In this document: piece by piece, positions 23,873 through 25,724 of the stretch
How the letters are laid out: each line of letters opens with the position of its first letter
How positions within the stretch are numbered: position 1 is the stretch's first letter
From: Chrysochromulina tobinii
Lineage: Eukaryota > Haptophyta > Prymnesiales > Chrysochromulinaceae
NCBI GenBank assembly: GCA_001275005.1
Contig: JWZX01002929.1
Span: forward strand, 1-25,724
Length of the DNA stretch: 25,724 nucleotides
Direction: 5' to 3'
The notes under the pieces: model-generated
What the model saw: only the letters and a program-made list of their open reading frames with translations
Databases searched by the model: none
Told to the model about the DNA's origin: nothing
Translations under genes and position numbers: made by a program

Positions 23873-24928
23873 ATGGCATGGGTGCTGAACTCCCGCGTCG
23901 AGCTCGGTTCGGGCGGCTACGGCCGCGTGGTGCAAGCCACGGAGACGAGCACCGGCCGGATCGCTGCTGCCAAGGTCATCTCCACAACACGCATGAAGAT
24001 CACAGCCATCCAGAAAGAGGTCACACTCATGTCCAAGCTGAAGCACCCAAGCATCGTCGAGCTTCTCGGCTACGAAGAAGTGCCCGAGCAGAGACAAGTG
24101 GTAATTTACATGGAGCTTGCCGCTGGCGGCGAGCTCTTCTCGCGCGTCATCACCGCTGGCATCCTAATGGAGGATCAGGCACGTGTCTACTTCAATCAGA
24201 TTTTGGAGGGGGTGGGATTCATGCACTCCATGGGTGTCGTGCACCGCGACCTTAAGCTTGAGAATGTGCTGGTCGACGCTCACGACCACTGCAAAATTTG
24301 CGACTTGGGGCTGGCGCATGAGTACCAAGTGCTGAACGGCGAGACTCAGGTCACCTTGCTGCGTGAGGTGTGCGGCTCCAAGAGTTACTGCGCCCCCGAG
24401 GTTCTCGAGGGGCGCGGCTATGTGGGGTTCCCAGTCGACGTGTGGTCCTGCGGCATCTGCCTCTTCGCCATGCTCGCGGGCTTCTTCCCTCTCGTCGAGG
24501 CGGACGGCTCGGACTGGCGGTACGAGCGTGTGAAGATGGCGGCGGCGGCGCAGTGCTCGGCGACGCATACGATCTTCGGTTTCTACGTCCGTACGTGCAC
24601 CCTGACAACGGACGCGTCCGACCTGATTGACGGCATGCTCATCATCGACCCAGCGAACCGGCCCACCATCCAGGAGGTCCTGCAGGGCCCGTGGTGTGGT
24701 GGCATGAAAGGGGGCGAGAGCGAGGGGGAAGACGCGCGGCCTGTGTACCGCGAGCTAGGGGCGGGGCTCACCGCGGCGCAGCTCGAGGACATGTATGCGA
24801 CGGAGGACAACGGGGCGTTGAGGCGGCCAGTGTATCGCGGCGGGCCTGCTCTCGGCCCGCCGCCGATGCTCTGCAAGCAAGAGCAGATGTTCTGTGCTGA
24901 CTTCCATTACGAAGAGCACTCATCCTAA
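23873..24928 (+). CDS. CAMK-type Ser/Thr protein kinase
   Basis: This single exon has 351 residues. The kinase domain starts almost at the N-terminus. Landmarks: glycine loop LGSGGYGRVV (11-20), AAAKVI with Lys34, ELAAGGELFSRV hinge, HRDLKLENVLV (124-134), DLGLA at 144-148 in place of DFG, CGSKSYCAPEVL (168-178), DVWSCGICLFAMLAGFFPL. 'GGELF', 'CGSxxYxAPE' and 'DVWSCGxxLFxMLxGxxPF'-like sequence place it in the CAMK/SnRK/CHK1 group. DLG is a tolerated variant in active kinases. The C-terminal ~65 residues lack an EF-hand or calmodulin site that I can recognise. The substrate is unknown. It is divergent from the helicase gene. Confidence 0.85.
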   Translation: MAWVLNSRVELGSGGYGRVVQATETSTGRIAAAKVISTTRMKITAIQKEVTLMSKLKHPSIVELLGYEEVPEQRQVVIYMELAAGGELFSRVITAGILMEDQARVYFNQILEGVGFMHSMGVVHRDLKLENVLVDAHDHCKICDLGLAHEYQVLNGETQVTLLREVCGSKSYCAPEVLEGRGYVGFPVDVWSCGICLFAMLAGFFPLVEADGSDWRYERVKMAAAAQCSATHTIFGFYVRTCTLTTDASDLIDGMLIIDPANRPTIQEVLQGPWCGGMKGGESEGEDARPVYRELGAGLTAAQLEDMYATEDNGALRRPVYRGGPALGPPPMLCKQEQMFCADFHYEEHSS

Positions 24929-25286
24929 TCCAATCGGTTCGTTGGTGCGGACGTGATCGGCAATGTCGAGTTGATTGCAAACGATCGCAGGGGCGGTGAA
25001 GGCCGTGGTGGCATGGTGCTTGGTGGCGTGGAAGATGACGAAGTTTGTGGGGTTTTGGTCGCCACGTCGTGTTGATCAAGCTTTCGTTCACGCAACTCGT
25101 GTTTTCAGATTTCACGCGCCGTGACAGTGTCGTGCACTGGTTACTGCCGCCGATTGAGTGGCCAGTAACACACCGGTTGACGCGTCGTGTCAGCGCTACA
25201 GTTTACAGTGAGTACAGGGCGGGGTTTTCCTTTTCCTTCACACCTGACGTCGAACCTGACGCCTCTTCACAGCCTTTTCGGGTTCT
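24929..25286. promoter_or_regulatory. Spacer: 3' flank of kinase gene and promoter of Pro-rich protein gene
   Basis: This holds the kinase 3' UTR and the downstream promoter. GTTACTG and CAGTAAC form a 7-bp inverted repeat at about 25140-25169. No gene or strong motif was found. Confidence 0.4.
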
Positions 25287-25724
25287 ATGCTCTGGCGCCC
25301 ATTTTTGCTACTCGCGGCGGCGCCCGTGGCCACGAAACTGGCCGAACCTGAACCGATATCCGAGACCACCAGCTTGCCGCCGTCGCCGCCGGGCTACATC
25401 GAGGAGAAGTTGGCACTCTTTGCGGAGCTGCGACGACGCCTCCAGACGACGACTTCGACGTCTCCGCCACCCTCACCGCCGCCCTCGCCACCTCCGGCAC
25501 CGCCTCCGCCTTCTCCGCCGCCAACTTCACCGCCTCCTCCTTCTCCGCCGCCTCCGTCACCTCCTTCGCCATCGCCGCCGCCTCCGTCACCTCCGCCTCC
25601 ACCTTCTCCGCCGCCTCCGTCACCTCCTTCGCCATCACCGCCGCCTCCGTCACCTCCGCCTCCGGCACCGCCGCCTCCGTCACCTCCTCCGGCACCGCCT
25701 CCGCCTTCTCCACCGCCACCTTCA
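25287..25724 (+). CDS. Secreted Ser/Pro-rich (hydroxyproline-rich glycoprotein/pherophorin-like) protein, N-terminal part (cut by window edge)
   Basis: From ATG 25287 the frame is open for 146 codons to the window edge with no stop. It begins MLWRPFLLLAAAPVATKLAE, a plausible signal peptide with cleavage after an Ala-rich stretch. A short non-repetitive part follows (GYIEEKLALFAELRRRLQT). From about residue 57 it is an almost pure SPPPP/APPPP/PSPPPP repeat, the composition of extensin- and pherophorin-like wall glycoproteins whose prolines are hydroxylated and glycosylated. The globular domain, if any, lies beyond the window. An antisense Glu/Ala-rich frame over the same stretch is a composition shadow. 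Confidence 0.72.
   Translation, partial: MLWRPFLLLAAAPVATKLAEPEPISETTSLPPSPPGYIEEKLALFAELRRRLQTTTSTSPPPSPPPSPPPAPPPPSPPPTSPPPPSPPPPSPPSPSPPPPSPPPPPSPPPPSPPSPSPPPPSPPPPAPPPPSPPPAPPPPSPPPPS

Noticed and set aside
23543-24097. N-terminal extension of the helicase upstream of 23542
   Set aside because: It would overlap the start of the divergent kinase gene, run through the TTGAC microsatellite and encode low-complexity SSQVK repeats.
25285-25719. 144-residue Glu/Ala/Val-rich open frame on the minus strand
   Set aside because: It is the antisense shadow of the Pro-rich repeat, which starts with a signal peptide in the + frame and runs to the edge.

Overview
This is nuclear DNA from a eukaryote, most likely a GC-rich unicellular alga. 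Genes are single-copy, monocistronic and lie on both strands. Many are split by short introns of 66 to 234 nt. Neighbours are unrelated in function: an SAP-domain protein, a COX19 assembly factor, a DEAH helicase, an aspartic protease, a GARP/MYB-CC regulator and a Pro-rich cell-wall-type protein. Ten-base minisatellites fill many introns, two introns have GC-AG ends, and there is a long 'WAVQAGGT'-type repeat protein. Together these point to a haptophyte-like alga (inference, moderate). Another introner-rich alga such as a pelagophyte is possible.

Layout from left to right: SAP-domain protein (-, cut by the left edge) and a divergent seven-repeat propeller/TM protein (+); a small putative mitochondrial membrane protein (+); a pepsin-type aspartic protease (-, 2 exons); an UNC93-like transporter (+, 4 exons); a protein with a C-terminal fatty-acid-binding-protein (FABP) domain (-, 6 exons); a PDK1-like kinase (-, 2 exons); COX19 (-, 2 exons); a polyQ coiled-coil protein (-) divergent from a PHR1-like MYB-CC transcription factor (+); a phosphotriesterase-related protein with an added Cys/His domain (-); a DEAH/RHA-type helicase (-, 4 exons) divergent from a CAMK-type kinase (+); and a signal-peptide plus Ser/Pro-rich protein (+) running off the right edge. 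All spliced models given here close in frame.

The most interesting system is the introns, not a set of cooperating genes. Seven introns in two unrelated genes (FABP-domain protein and DEAH helicase) share an almost identical 3' end, close to TGATTGCCTCNNTCATCAG. They carry a 10-bp minisatellite body, always in the same orientation relative to transcription. Many introns are bounded by direct repeats: the first bases of the intron repeat the first bases of the next exon, by 4 to 26 bp. The clearest is the 77-nt intron of the PDK1-like kinase, with an exact 26-bp duplication. One intron of the UNC93-like gene carries near-identical copies of its own exon junction. These look like introner-type or duplication-born introns caught at different ages.

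Other notable points: the PTE-related protein appears to have lost two metal ligands, the helicase DEVH box is split by an in-frame 66-nt intron, and several short near-tandem duplications lie in 3' flanks. I found no convincing tRNA, rRNA, CRISPR array or autonomous transposon gene.
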